From: an uncultured Brevibacterium sp.
GTDB taxonomy: Bacteria; Actinomycetota; Actinomycetes; Actinomycetales; Brevibacteriaceae
DNA: 5,448 nt
Assembly: GCA_902489185.1 (NCBI GenBank)
Contig: CABTZC010000157.1
Location: forward strand, 1 to 5,448
Reading direction: 5' to 3'
Shown here: piece by piece, positions 1 through 5,421 of the stretch
How positions within the stretch are numbered: position 1 is the first letter of the stretch
How the letters are laid out: each line of letters starts with the position of its first letter
Translations under genes and position numbers: made by a program
Notes under the pieces: generated by a model
The model's input: the letters and a program-made list of their open reading frames with translations, nothing else
Told to the model about the DNA's origin: nothing
Database searches by the model: none

Positions 1-1
1 A

Positions 2-46
2 GAGGAAGAAGTCGTACCACTCAATCGAGGACCCGACGACACCTGA
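2..46 (+). CDS. possible 3' end of an upstream gene (partial)
   Basis: One frame is open from the window edge and ends in a TGA at 44-46, reading EEEVVPLNRGPDDT. An acidic, polar tail like this is plausible as a protein C-terminus. The evidence is weak because only 14 codons are visible. A second frame stays open to a TAA at 171-173, but it gives an unlikely run of three Trp beside Cys residues. No family can be assigned. Confidence 0.25.
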   Translation, partial: EEEVVPLNRGPDDT

Positions 47-143
47 TGCTAAAAGCTTCCGGTGTTTCAAGTGGTGGTGGGCGTGTGCTGGGTCAGTTGC
101 TGATAGTGCAGTCATGGAAGCTCCAATCGCCGTTGATGAAAGC

Positions 144-169
144 TCGAACCGATCATTTGATCGGTTCGA
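144..169. repeat. perfect 12-bp-arm palindrome
   Basis: The left arm TCGAACCGATCA (144-155) and right arm TGATCGGTTCGA (158-169) are exact reverse complements separated by TT. No T-run follows on the + strand (next bases ATAAGTG), so it is a poor intrinsic terminator. It could be an operator for a dimeric regulator or the 3' hairpin of the upstream transcript. The symmetry is directly visible; the role is inferred. Confidence 0.7.
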
Positions 170-402
170 ATAAGTGTGTCCTATGTCACTCAGCGAGTCA
201 AGGGTTGTTTGCGTTGTGGCGCAAGGAAAATGTGTGACTCTGTGCGGTGCTTCCGGTAGAAGGGGGTGTAAGCGGGCGCATGAGCGGTGAAGTTGGGCTC
301 GGATCACGCAAATATAACCGTCAATCAAAATTCGTTATAAACTTTTTTATGTACTCTGACCTGCTGTAATGCAGTAAAACGCCCCTGATTTGTACTTGGT
401 TT

Positions 403-439
403 GTAACTGAAATGTGACATTGGGGTTTCGTTCGGTTAC
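403..439 (+). promoter_or_regulatory. GTNAC boxes resembling MtrA sites
   Basis: GTAAC at 403-407, GTGAC at 414-418 and GTTAC at 435-439 start 11 and then 21 bases apart, so all lie on about the same face of the helix. The first pair fits the direct-repeat form GTNAC-N6-GTNAC reported for the actinobacterial response regulator MtrA, which is known to control cell-wall peptidase genes including nlpC-type genes. A further GTCAC is at 491-495. The boxes overlap the candidate -35 and -10, so binding would be expected to affect transcription directly. The identity of the regulator is inferred. Confidence 0.45.
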
Positions 440-442
440 AGT
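414..442 (+). promoter_or_regulatory. candidate promoter of the NlpC/P60 gene
   Basis: GTGACA (414-419, one mismatch to TTGACA) is followed after 17 bases by TACAGT (437-442, four of six matching TATAAT). Transcription would begin near 449, giving a leader of about 107 bases. It is the best-spaced pair I can see in the AT-rich zone, but the -10 is weak. A TGCTGTAAT extended -10-like element at 362-370 is an alternative. Confidence 0.35.
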
Positions 443-470
443 TTTCACTGTTGGATTTTGAACTGATCCA

Positions 471-508
471 CTCACGGGTTGCTACCGCTAGTCACACAGC
501 CCAGTGAG
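471..508 (+). promoter_or_regulatory. hairpin in the leader of the NlpC/P60 gene
   Basis: CTCACGGGTT (471-480) can pair with the stretch 498-508 (AGCCCAGTGAG), giving ten pairs including one G-T and one bulged A, around a 17-base loop. It sits within the predicted leader, about 50 bases before the start codon. No T-run follows, so it is not a terminator. It could influence mRNA stability or be part of a larger fold. Confidence 0.3.
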
Positions 509-555
509 AGTACCGATGAACGTGGCGGCCCCAGGCTGGTAGATGGAGGGAACTC

Positions 556-1380
556 GTGGCTGGAAAGAAGCTAGGGCGTCACGCGTCTGACGCACGTGTC
601 AAGACACCACTGACTGAACTCACTGAAGCTCTCAACGCCAACTCTGGTGCAATGGGTAAGCGTGCAGCTGTTGTCGCCGCTGCCGGTGGTCTGCTTGTGA
701 CCGCAACCCTTCCTTCGACGGCTGACGCTAAAGACGACGCAACTGTTTCCGCAGACGCCCCAAAGGCCGACGAAGCTGAAACCTTCACCGCGCAGAAGGC
801 AACCGCAGTTGCAAAAGCCGATGTTGCCGACATTGCAACCGGTGTAGCTGCAAACGTCACTGCAAAGAAAGCCCCGGAGCCAGTAGTTGAACCGGCGCCC
901 AACGACTCTGCGGCTCCTGCTTCCACCTCGAACGGTGGATCGACCGCACCTTCATCGAGCTCCTCATCTTCATCTTCTTCTTCCGAGAAGAGCTCGAAGT
1001 CCGCAGGTAACGAAGACGTTGCACTGCCGAGCGGATCTAAGGCTCAACAGGTTATCGCACTCGCTCGCCAGTACGTCGGAACCCCATACGTATCGGGTGG
1101 AACCTCCCCAAGTGGCTGGGACTGCTCCGGCTTCACTTCCTACGTCTACGGCAAGGTAGGCGTGAGCTTGCCACGCACCTCGGGAGCACAGCGCAGCGCT
1201 GGAAAAACCGTGTCACGTGCACAGGCTCAGCCTGGTGACATTATCTGGTCGCCTGGGCACGTTGGTATCTACGCTGGAAACGGCATGATGTACGACGCAG
1301 GTAACCCACGCGTTGACACCACTTACCGCTCCATCGACTGGATGGTGAGCTCTGGAGCCACGTTCATCCGCGTGCTGTAA
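556..1380 (+). CDS. secreted NlpC/P60 family peptidoglycan endopeptidase
   Basis: This 274-residue protein probably cuts peptide bonds in peptidoglycan stems outside the cell, as known for NlpC/P60 hydrolases. A charged region (about 1-35) precedes a hydrophobic export segment (36-50) and a likely signal-peptidase site after ADA (56-58); long n-regions like this are common in actinobacterial members. Residues 59-155 are low-complexity linker rich in Ala, Pro, Thr and Ser, with 11 Ser in a row (133-143). The catalytic domain spans about 162-274: Cys190 lies in DCSGF and His235 in GHVGIY. The third catalytic position, 12 residues after the His, is Asp247. No SH3, LysM or coiled-coil targeting domain is seen, so wall attachment is unclear. 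The GTG start at 556 follows GGAGGG (545-550) at five bases. A strong terminator follows, so it is probably transcribed alone. Confidence 0.93.
   Translation: MAGKKLGRHASDARVKTPLTELTEALNANSGAMGKRAAVVAAAGGLLVTATLPSTADAKDDATVSADAPKADEAETFTAQKATAVAKADVADIATGVAANVTAKKAPEPVVEPAPNDSAAPASTSNGGSTAPSSSSSSSSSSSEKSSKSAGNEDVALPSGSKAQQVIALARQYVGTPYVSGGTSPSGWDCSGFTSYVYGKVGVSLPRTSGAQRSAGKTVSRAQAQPGDIIWSPGHVGIYAGNGMMYDAGNPRVDTTYRSIDWMVSSGATFIRVL
952..984 (+). repeat. serine-codon tract (11 consecutive Ser)
   Basis: Eleven Ser codons run in a row, the later part mostly TCT and TCA, forming a short microsatellite-like tract inside the hydrolase linker. Changes in multiples of three bases would alter linker length without breaking the frame. 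The mixed codons (TCA, TCG, AGC, TCC, TCT) limit slippage. Confidence 0.85.
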
Positions 1381-1409
1381 GCCGTCTCGAACTTCTGAAC
1401 TTCAAAGTG

Positions 1410-1445
1410 AAACCCCCGCGCACATCGGTACTGCGCGGGGGTTTT
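1410..1445 (+). terminator. strong intrinsic terminator after the NlpC/P60 gene
   Basis: AAACCCCCGCGCA (1410-1422) and TGCGCGGGGGTTT (1432-1444) form a perfect 13-bp GC-rich stem around a nine-base loop, and the T-run ends at 1445. It begins 30 bases after the stop codon. Because both flanks carry A and T runs, it might also work on the - strand, but no - strand gene points at it. Confidence 0.93.
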
Positions 1446-1464
1446 GCGCATTCCCGGTGAACTT

Positions 1465-1494
1465 TTGACAAACTGTTCGTAATTCTCTTCAAAT
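1465..1494 (+). promoter_or_regulatory. candidate promoter upstream of the HNH leader
   Basis: A perfect TTGACA (1465-1470) is followed after 18 bases by TCAAAT (1489-1494, four of six matching TATAAT). Transcription from here would give a leader of about 250 bases before the HNH start and would include the SD of the small ORF at 1598. Confidence 0.35.
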
Positions 1495-1559
1495 CGGCGC
1501 CAACCGCAGGTAAATCCGCGTGTGCGCCCGGTAATCTTGGTTGTATTGATAATGCTCAA

Positions 1560-1588
1560 TTGACATTGCTCACTGTTCACGATGTAAG
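1560..1588 (+). promoter_or_regulatory. second candidate promoter, just before the small ORF
   Basis: A perfect TTGACA (1560-1565) is followed after 17 bases by TGTAAG (1583-1588, four of six). Its start point would fall near 1595, beyond most of the AAGGAGG SD, so the small ORF would be nearly leaderless if this promoter is used. It competes with the candidate at 1465 as the main promoter. Confidence 0.35.
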
Positions 1589-1597
1589 GAGGCCAAT

Positions 1598-1753
1598 ATG
1601 CGTAACTGCAGTGGCTGGCCTATATCGTTTGCAGAATCCATACATTCGATAGGTGTGGAGTCATTGAGTGGCTCATGTCTGTCTTTAACGAGGCGTCGCG
1701 CTTGTGCGCGGCGCCTCGCGCGTTTTCCCACCCGCCTCAGGAGAAAAAAGTGA
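1598..1753 (+). CDS. possible 51-residue leader ORF overlapping the HNH gene
   Basis: An ATG at 1598 sits five bases after AAGGAGG (1587-1593), one of the best SD sequences in the window. The frame runs 51 codons and stops with TGA at 1751-1753, overlapping the HNH GTG start by two bases in a GTGA arrangement typical of translational coupling. The peptide starts MRNCSGWPISFAE and becomes very Arg-rich from about residue 31, ending LRRKK. I recognise no family. A stable hairpin lies inside the frame, so the 3' half may be shaped by RNA structure and not by protein function. It could be a regulatory leader peptide, a small basic protein, or a chance frame. The GGCCA/TGGCC pair at 1591-1595 and 1616-1620 could partly hide its SD. 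Confidence 0.35.
   Translation: MRNCSGWPISFAESIHSIGVESLSGSCLSLTRRRACARRLARFPTRLRRKK
1689..1726 (+). terminator. terminator-like hairpin (possible attenuator) before the HNH gene
   Basis: Bases 1689-1701 pair with 1706-1718 in a 13-bp GC-rich stem with one G-T pair and the loop TTGT; a TTTT run follows at 1723-1726, five bases after the stem. It ends about 24 bases before the HNH start codon, so it looks like a terminator placed inside the leader. It also lies within the possible small ORF, so translation of that ORF would be expected to disturb it. The structure is clear; attenuation is inferred, and no alternative antiterminator pairing was found by eye. Confidence 0.5.
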
Positions 1754-2268
1754 AAACACTGGTTCTTAATGCCGGCTATGAGCCTATGTCGATCGTGTCT
1801 TTTAGGCGCGCGATTGTCCTTGTTTTAGCAGGCAAAGCTACCGTCCTTGCGAGCGAAGACATACTGATTCGAAGCGCTCACGTATCGATGGACCAGCCTT
1901 CAGTCATTTTGCTCAACCGGTACGTGCAGCCACCTCGGGGGCGCACAACAGCGCTGTCTCGCAGGGGAGTGCTACGGCGTGATAAGAACCTGTGCGCGTA
2001 CTGTGGTGAAGGTGCGAACACAGTCGACCATGTGCTTCCTAGGAGCCGTGGTGGCCAGAACACGTGGACCAACCTGGTGGCCTGTTGTCGTGTGTGTAAC
2101 AACGTGAAAGGCAATCGCACGCCTGAAGAGATGGGGTGGCAGCTGTTGTTCACGCCTATCGCTCCACAAACCGGCCACTGGTGGCTGCGTGACATTGACA
2201 ACCCCGCCGAACGATGGTTGCCGTTTCTTGAGCTGGCCCGGTTGCCCGAGGTTGCGAAAACCGCGTAG
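1750..2268 (+). CDS. HNH endonuclease family protein
   Basis: The product has 172 residues with an HNH nuclease fold, a metal-dependent DNA-cutting module; the cellular target is unknown. The N-terminus reads MKTLVLNAGYEPMSIVSF, a start well conserved in a small HNH family widespread in actinobacteria, which supports GTG 1750 over the in-frame ATG at 1675. AGGAG (1739-1743) precedes it by six bases. The HNH core spans about 80-125: a CxxC pair (Cys82, Cys85), then Asp93-His94 in VDHVLPRSRGG, Asn108, and CRVC (Cys113, Cys116) followed by Asn117. All expected zinc-knuckle and catalytic residues are present. It is not a homing enzyme inside an intron and no methylase or restriction partner is adjacent, so a housekeeping or repair role is more likely than defence. 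No clear terminator follows. Confidence 0.9.
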   Translation: MKTLVLNAGYEPMSIVSFRRAIVLVLAGKATVLASEDILIRSAHVSMDQPSVILLNRYVQPPRGRTTALSRRGVLRRDKNLCAYCGEGANTVDHVLPRSRGGQNTWTNLVACCRVCNNVKGNRTPEEMGWQLLFTPIAPQTGHWWLRDIDNPAERWLPFLELARLPEVAKTA

Positions 2269-2316
2269 GTGCGTGCCCCGGTCCTGGCTGTCTGATGGTC
2301 GAGGTGGCGGTGGGTT

Positions 2317-2322
2317 TATAGT
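2317..2322 (+). promoter_or_regulatory. candidate -10 element upstream of the stress-protein gene
   Basis: TATAGT matches five of six bases of TATAAT, but no good -35 lies 16-19 bases before it, so it may depend on an activator or an alternative sigma factor. Transcription would begin near 2329, exactly where the GTGCAAC repeats begin. Confidence 0.3.
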
Positions 2323-2329
2323 GGTCCGC

Positions 2330-2368
2330 GTGCAACACAAGTGCAACAGTTGCCGTGCAACCGTTGCT
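2330..2368. repeat. tandem GCAAC-N-GTTGC palindromes, candidate operator
   Basis: GTGCAAC occurs three times (starts 2330, 2341, 2355). The second and third copies are each completed to an 11-base palindrome, GCAACAGTTGC (2343-2353) and GCAACCGTTGC (2357-2367), which start 14 bases apart. The surrounding 14-base units match at 12 of 14 positions. Such paired symmetrical sites just after a possible start point suggest a repressor operator for the universal stress protein gene. The regulator is unknown. Confidence 0.55.
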
Positions 2369-2451
2369 GTTTCGTAGCGGGTTGGTCGCAGGCTAAAAAA
2401 TGTGCAGGAGTAGACTGGAAGACAAGCGATTTCGAACTGTAAGGAGTGCCC

Positions 2452-3459
2452 GTGTCAGAGGAACAGATGGCCACCGAAGTTGCCGATCCTGAAGCAATCA
2501 TCGTCGGTATTGACGGTTCAAGTGCTAGTCGTAATGCGCTGAAGTGGGCAATCGATGAGGCTCGTGCGCAGAAGAAGTCCATTCGACTTGTTGGCGCTTA
2601 CACGGTTCCCAGTGTGGCGTCTGCAACGGTGGACGTGTCGTATGTTCCTATTGATGACAGTGCGGTGCGCGCGTCTGTTTCGGATTCGCTCAGGGAAGCG
2701 GCATCACTGGTCAAGGATGCGGGTGTTGAAGTCGAAGCGATTATCGAAATCGGTGACGCGGCTGGCGTTTTGGTTGAAGAGTCCAAGCAGGGGTCTTTGG
2801 CTGTTGTCGGGTCCCGCGGCCGAGGTGGTTTTGCTGGCCGGCTTCTGGGGACTGTGTCTTCTGCATTGCCCGCGCACAGTCACTGCCCAACCGTGGTGAT
2901 TCCAGTTGGGTGGTCGGATGATACGGAGCGTACCCCTGAGCAGACGGCTTCGCGTCCTATTCGTAATGCTGGTGGTGACTCGTTTGATGACACCATTGAA
3001 GCCGACACGGTTACTGGGCCTGACTACACGGGCCAGGTTGTTGTAGGAATTGATGCCCTGGGTGTTGATTCGCAGGCTTTGTGGGAAGCAGCGGAACTCG
3101 CAAACCGTCGAGGAAGTTCGCTTGTTTTGCTGGGCGTCATCACGACTACGGTCGTTGGGCCAGAGTGGTTGCCCTCAACCGGTGACATGAAGCGGTACGT
3201 TGACAAGGGTGCGGACAAGCTTGCGATTGCCGCGCAGGCGGTGCGTGAAAAGTACCCTGACCTCGACGTGAGCTGGTCGTTGTATGACGGCCAGCCTGCA
3301 GAAGCGTTGGTGCGTGCCTCGGACACGGCGTCTGTTTTGGTAATTGGGTCCCGAGGTCGTGGCGGGTTTGCGGGCCTCCTGTTGGGTTCGACGTCGCAGT
3401 CAGTTCTGCCATACTCCAAGTGCCCCACCATGGTGGTTCGCGTTAAGCGCGAATCCTGA
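2452..3459 (+). CDS. tandem-domain universal stress protein (UspA family)
   Basis: This 335-residue cytoplasmic protein contains two Usp domains, about 14-152 and 194-332, joined by an acidic linker. Each carries the ATP-binding signature G-2x-G-9x-G-S/T: Gly120, Gly123, Gly133-Thr134 in the first, and Gly299, Gly302, Gly312-Ser313 in the second. Each domain opens with a VGID strand (Asp21 and Asp201). The first has the usual GIDGS; the second reads GIDALG, a departure in the nucleotide-facing loop. Double-domain Usps of this kind in actinobacteria bind ATP and act in dormancy, hypoxia or general stress; the specific signal here is not visible. GTG 2452 was chosen because AAGGAG (2441-2446) precedes it by five bases, whereas an in-frame GTG at 2446 overlaps that SD. 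The gene has its own upstream repeats and downstream terminator, so it is probably monocistronic. Confidence 0.93.
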   Translation: MSEEQMATEVADPEAIIVGIDGSSASRNALKWAIDEARAQKKSIRLVGAYTVPSVASATVDVSYVPIDDSAVRASVSDSLREAASLVKDAGVEVEAIIEIGDAAGVLVEESKQGSLAVVGSRGRGGFAGRLLGTVSSALPAHSHCPTVVIPVGWSDDTERTPEQTASRPIRNAGGDSFDDTIEADTVTGPDYTGQVVVGIDALGVDSQALWEAAELANRRGSSLVLLGVITTTVVGPEWLPSTGDMKRYVDKGADKLAIAAQAVREKYPDLDVSWSLYDGQPAEALVRASDTASVLVIGSRGRGGFAGLLLGSTSQSVLPYSKCPTMVVRVKRES

Positions 3460-3460
3460 C

Positions 3461-3509
3461 ACGGTAACGCCGGTCACGATGGTGGCCGGTTGCCGTAATG
3501 CTCATTTTT
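3461..3509 (+). terminator. intrinsic terminator after the stress-protein gene
   Basis: An outer stem ACGGTAA/TTGCCGT (3461-3467 with 3490-3496) and an inner stem CCGGTCAC/GTGGCCGG (3470-3477 with 3482-3489) stack into a 15-bp hairpin with a two-base bulge on the left, two G-T pairs and a GATG loop. A run of five T follows at 3505-3509. It starts just after the stop codon. The gap of eight bases before the T-run weakens the call slightly. Confidence 0.65.
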
Positions 3510-3518
3510 GTTTCTATT
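3490..3518 (+). promoter_or_regulatory. candidate promoter of the deacetylase gene
   Basis: TTGCCG (3490-3495) is followed after 17 bases by TCTATT (3513-3518, four of six). The -35 lies in the right arm of the terminator hairpin. The start point would fall only about 10 bases before the SD of the deacetylase gene. It is the best pair in the short 87-base gap, but the match is modest. Confidence 0.28.
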
Positions 3519-3546
3519 CGTCGCTTTTTGGGCGGAGAGGTTTTTC

Positions 3547-5007
3547 GTGTTGCTTAAAAAGGTGTTTGCCTCGACGGCACTTATTGCGACCGTTCTTGCC
3601 GGAGGTGTCGCTTGTGCCTCCAATGTGAAAAATGAGGAGCGTGGTGAGCGGGGAGCTGCCGCCTCATATGACGGGGTTCCCGACGGTGTTAAGGAACGCT
3701 TGCAACGCTTGGCAATTGTGAAAAACAAAGTGGGCGTTTCGATTGACGCTCAACTGGTGGCGTTGCAAGGTGCCACGTCGCTCAACGATACGGTTGAGAA
3801 ATTTGCGCTCGAGCAACTTGAAGAAGGCGGAGCTTTCGCGGGTAAGAAAGCTTTCACTCCGGTTCCTACGCCTGCAAACAGGCAGGCAGGACTCGACACG
3901 TTCATTCGAATGCCTGACGAAAAGCCCGAAGGGTCGGACGACTCTACTGCGGAAGCCGGCGGAGTGACGGAACCAAATTCCACCTCGGCGGTAGAGGAAG
4001 CTGACGTCACCCTGCGCAATGAGATTGTTTTTGCTGGCGGCACATACGTGGTGAGTCGTGTCGAAGCGTTAGTGAAGGGCGAACGGTCAGTCAAACTGCT
4101 GGTCACTGATCTCGAAGCCGATAAGACCATGCCTGCTAAAGACATGTTTGCCGGTGAAACGCTGCCCAGCGACGATGATCTAAACGACTTGACTTTCGGA
4201 CCGGACGCGCTGCCGTCTTACGGGGGCCAGAAGCCGAAATACGATGAACTTTCTGACCTGGGTAAAGAGGTTGTGGACAACGCCTCGAAGGACGTCGCGA
4301 AGCTGGGCGAGGATAGTGCAGAAGGGCAAGGGTTCTCCTGTGCGTTGGCGGCCTGTGTAGCGTTGACGTATGACGACGGGCCTGGCGGAAACGACCTGAC
4401 GGATCGCCTGATTCAGTCGTATGCGAAGCACAATGCGCGCGCCACGTTCTTTGTTATTGGTAAGAAGGTGAGAGAGTACCCCGAGGAAGTTAAACGAATG
4501 GTTGACGCGGGCCACGACGTCGGTAGCCACTCGTACACTCACCCGATTCTGAATCGGATCGGTGTTAAGACTGCTGAAAAGGAGATCATTGACACCGACA
4601 AAGCGCTTGAAGATGCCGGACTGGAAAAGCCGATACTTCTACGCCCGCCGTTCGGTGCCACCAATCGCAAGGTCGATGATGTCGCGGGTGCGCACGACAA
4701 GCGCGTGATCATGTGGGACGTGGACACGCTCGACTGGCAGACTAAGTCAAAACCCAAGACTATCGCGGCAGTAAAACAGAATGTGCGGCCTGGTTCGACA
4801 GTTCTTATGCACTCGATTCACCAGCCTACCGTTGATGCGACAGATGACATTCTGCAGTACCTGGAAGACCAAGGCTATTCGATGGTGACCGTGTCTGAGC
4901 TGTACCGCGGTGTGAAGTTCGTGGCGGGGAAGGAATACTTTTGCGCGGGGTACCACATGGAGCTGTGTTCAAATCCGGAGCACCCGTTCGTGACGAAGAA
5001 CTCCTAA
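3547..5007 (+). CDS. exported polysaccharide deacetylase (NodB homology domain)
   Basis: This 486-residue exported enzyme probably removes acetyl groups from an envelope polysaccharide such as peptidoglycan; the substrate cannot be read from sequence. MLLKK and a hydrophobic stretch (6-22) form a signal peptide. Cleavage may follow ACA (22-24); a lipobox-like GVAC with Cys23 also exists, but Gly at -3 is atypical. The NodB domain spans about 265-455 with all five motifs: TYDDGP (274-279, Asp276 and Asp277), HSYTHP (His328, His332), RPPFGA (366-371), DVDTLDW (391-397) and LMHSIH (420-425). Phe in the usual TFDDGP is Tyr here. Cysteines flank the domain (two just before it, two in the C-terminal tail) and may form disulfides. 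Residues 25-265 are a large extra region; part of it (about 180-250) faintly recalls the RsiV/DUF3298 domain found in PdaC-type deacetylases. GTG 3547 follows GGAGAGG (3534-3540) at six bases. Confidence 0.92.
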   Translation: MLLKKVFASTALIATVLAGGVACASNVKNEERGERGAAASYDGVPDGVKERLQRLAIVKNKVGVSIDAQLVALQGATSLNDTVEKFALEQLEEGGAFAGKKAFTPVPTPANRQAGLDTFIRMPDEKPEGSDDSTAEAGGVTEPNSTSAVEEADVTLRNEIVFAGGTYVVSRVEALVKGERSVKLLVTDLEADKTMPAKDMFAGETLPSDDDLNDLTFGPDALPSYGGQKPKYDELSDLGKEVVDNASKDVAKLGEDSAEGQGFSCALAACVALTYDDGPGGNDLTDRLIQSYAKHNARATFFVIGKKVREYPEEVKRMVDAGHDVGSHSYTHPILNRIGVKTAEKEIIDTDKALEDAGLEKPILLRPPFGATNRKVDDVAGAHDKRVIMWDVDTLDWQTKSKPKTIAAVKQNVRPGSTVLMHSIHQPTVDATDDILQYLEDQGYSMVTVSELYRGVKFVAGKEYFCAGYHMELCSNPEHPFVTKNS

Positions 5008-5009
5008 GT

Positions 5010-5043
5010 GCTGGGTGAGCAAAACGTCCTGGTGTGACCCAGC
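5010..5043 (+). terminator. weak inverted repeat after the deacetylase gene
   Basis: GCTGGGT (5010-5016) and ACCCAGC (5037-5043) are exact reverse complements separated by 20 bases, starting two bases after the stop codon. The loop is long and only TTATATT follows, so termination here is plausible but poor. Confidence 0.3.
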
Positions 5044-5048
5044 TTATA

Positions 5049-5078
5049 TTGACAAGGTGCCTTCACGTTAACTTGAAT
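5049..5078 (+). promoter_or_regulatory. candidate promoter of the GlsB/YeaQ-type gene
   Basis: A perfect TTGACA (5049-5054) is followed after 18 bases by TTGAAT (5073-5078, four of six matching TATAAT). This would give a leader of about 50 bases and make the small membrane-protein gene independent of the deacetylase gene. Confidence 0.4.
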
Positions 5079-5133
5079 GGATGGTGGATAAGTCACTGTT
5101 TATGCAGGGCGTTCCTGCGCAGAAAGGACAATT

Positions 5134-5421
5134 GTGGGACTTCTTTGGTCGATTATTTCGTGGATTATTATCGGTGGTCTGATTGGACTCATCGCGCGTG
5201 CCGTCATGCCAGGTAAGCAGGGCATGGGCTTCGCGACGACTGTGATTCTGGGTGTTGTTGGTGCCATCGTGGGTGGCTTTATTGGAGGCCTGCTCGGTGG
5301 CGACGGGATTTCGGGAATCATGAGCAACCCATGGAGCCTGGGAACCATCCTGTTGGCTGTTATTGGCGCGCTGATCGTGATGGTTATTTACGGATTCGTG
5401 GCACGTAAGGCTAACAAGTAA
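5134..5421 (+). CDS. GlsB/YeaQ/YmgE family small membrane protein
   Basis: The product has 95 residues, mostly three hydrophobic membrane segments at about 4-20, 33-55 and 69-90. Glycine-rich helices with GGLIGLIARAVMPG near the start and GAIVGGFIGGLLG in the second segment are the hallmark of the transglycosylase-associated (GlsB/YeaQ/YmgE) family, usually 80-100 residues long, so it appears complete. The family name is historical; no enzymatic activity is established, and members are often induced by general or envelope stress. A short loop (about 56-68) separates the last two segments, and the tail is basic (ARKANK), suggesting a cytoplasmic C-terminus. GTG 5134 follows AAGGA (5124-5128) at five bases. 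It lies 126 bases after the deacetylase stop with its own candidate promoter. A role in envelope stress fits its neighbours, but that is inference. Confidence 0.9.
   Translation: MGLLWSIISWIIIGGLIGLIARAVMPGKQGMGFATTVILGVVGAIVGGFIGGLLGGDGISGIMSNPWSLGTILLAVIGALIVMVIYGFVARKANK

Larger units (their letters stand above)
47..555. other. long non-coding stretch upstream of the NlpC/P60 gene
   Basis: No convincing gene lies in these roughly 500 bases. A 63-codon ATG frame at 46-237 lacks an SD and has no recognisable protein character. The stretch holds a perfect palindrome near 144-169, an AT-rich block at about 310-460 with a run of six T at 342-347, a short inverted pair TATAAC/GTTATA (313-318 and 334-339), GTNAC boxes over a candidate promoter, and a leader able to fold. 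It reads as the regulatory region of the downstream hydrolase gene, perhaps including the 3' untranslated region of the gene before it. Confidence 0.6.

Noticed and set aside
46..237. 63-codon ATG frame at the start of the window
   Set aside because: It has no SD, no recognisable protein features, and crosses the perfect palindrome.
238..555. ydaO (c-di-AMP) riboswitch upstream of the hydrolase gene
   Set aside because: It is expected from context, but I could not find the conserved core stretches by eye. Kept only as a check in the leader finding.
579..926. Minus-strand open frame opposite the hydrolase gene
   Set aside because: Its Ala/Ser-rich translation is the mirror of the low-complexity linker in the real gene. 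Other minus-strand frames opposite the confident genes are shadows for the same reason.
1675..1749. Longer HNH protein starting at ATG 1675
   Set aside because: The extra 25 residues would run through the terminator-like hairpin, have no SD, and precede the conserved family start MKTLVLNAGYEP.
2446..2451. Stress-protein start at GTG 2446
   Set aside because: This codon overlaps the AAGGAG SD itself; GTG 2452 has correct spacing.
3426..3453. Palindrome CCACCATGGTGG and a small TTCGCG/CGCGAA hairpin near the end of the stress-protein gene
   Set aside because: Both are short, lie within coding sequence and are explained by codons; no T-run follows.
3508..3546. Deacetylase start at TTG 3508
   Set aside because: It has no SD and lies at the terminator T-run; GTG 3547 has a good SD and gives a standard signal peptide.
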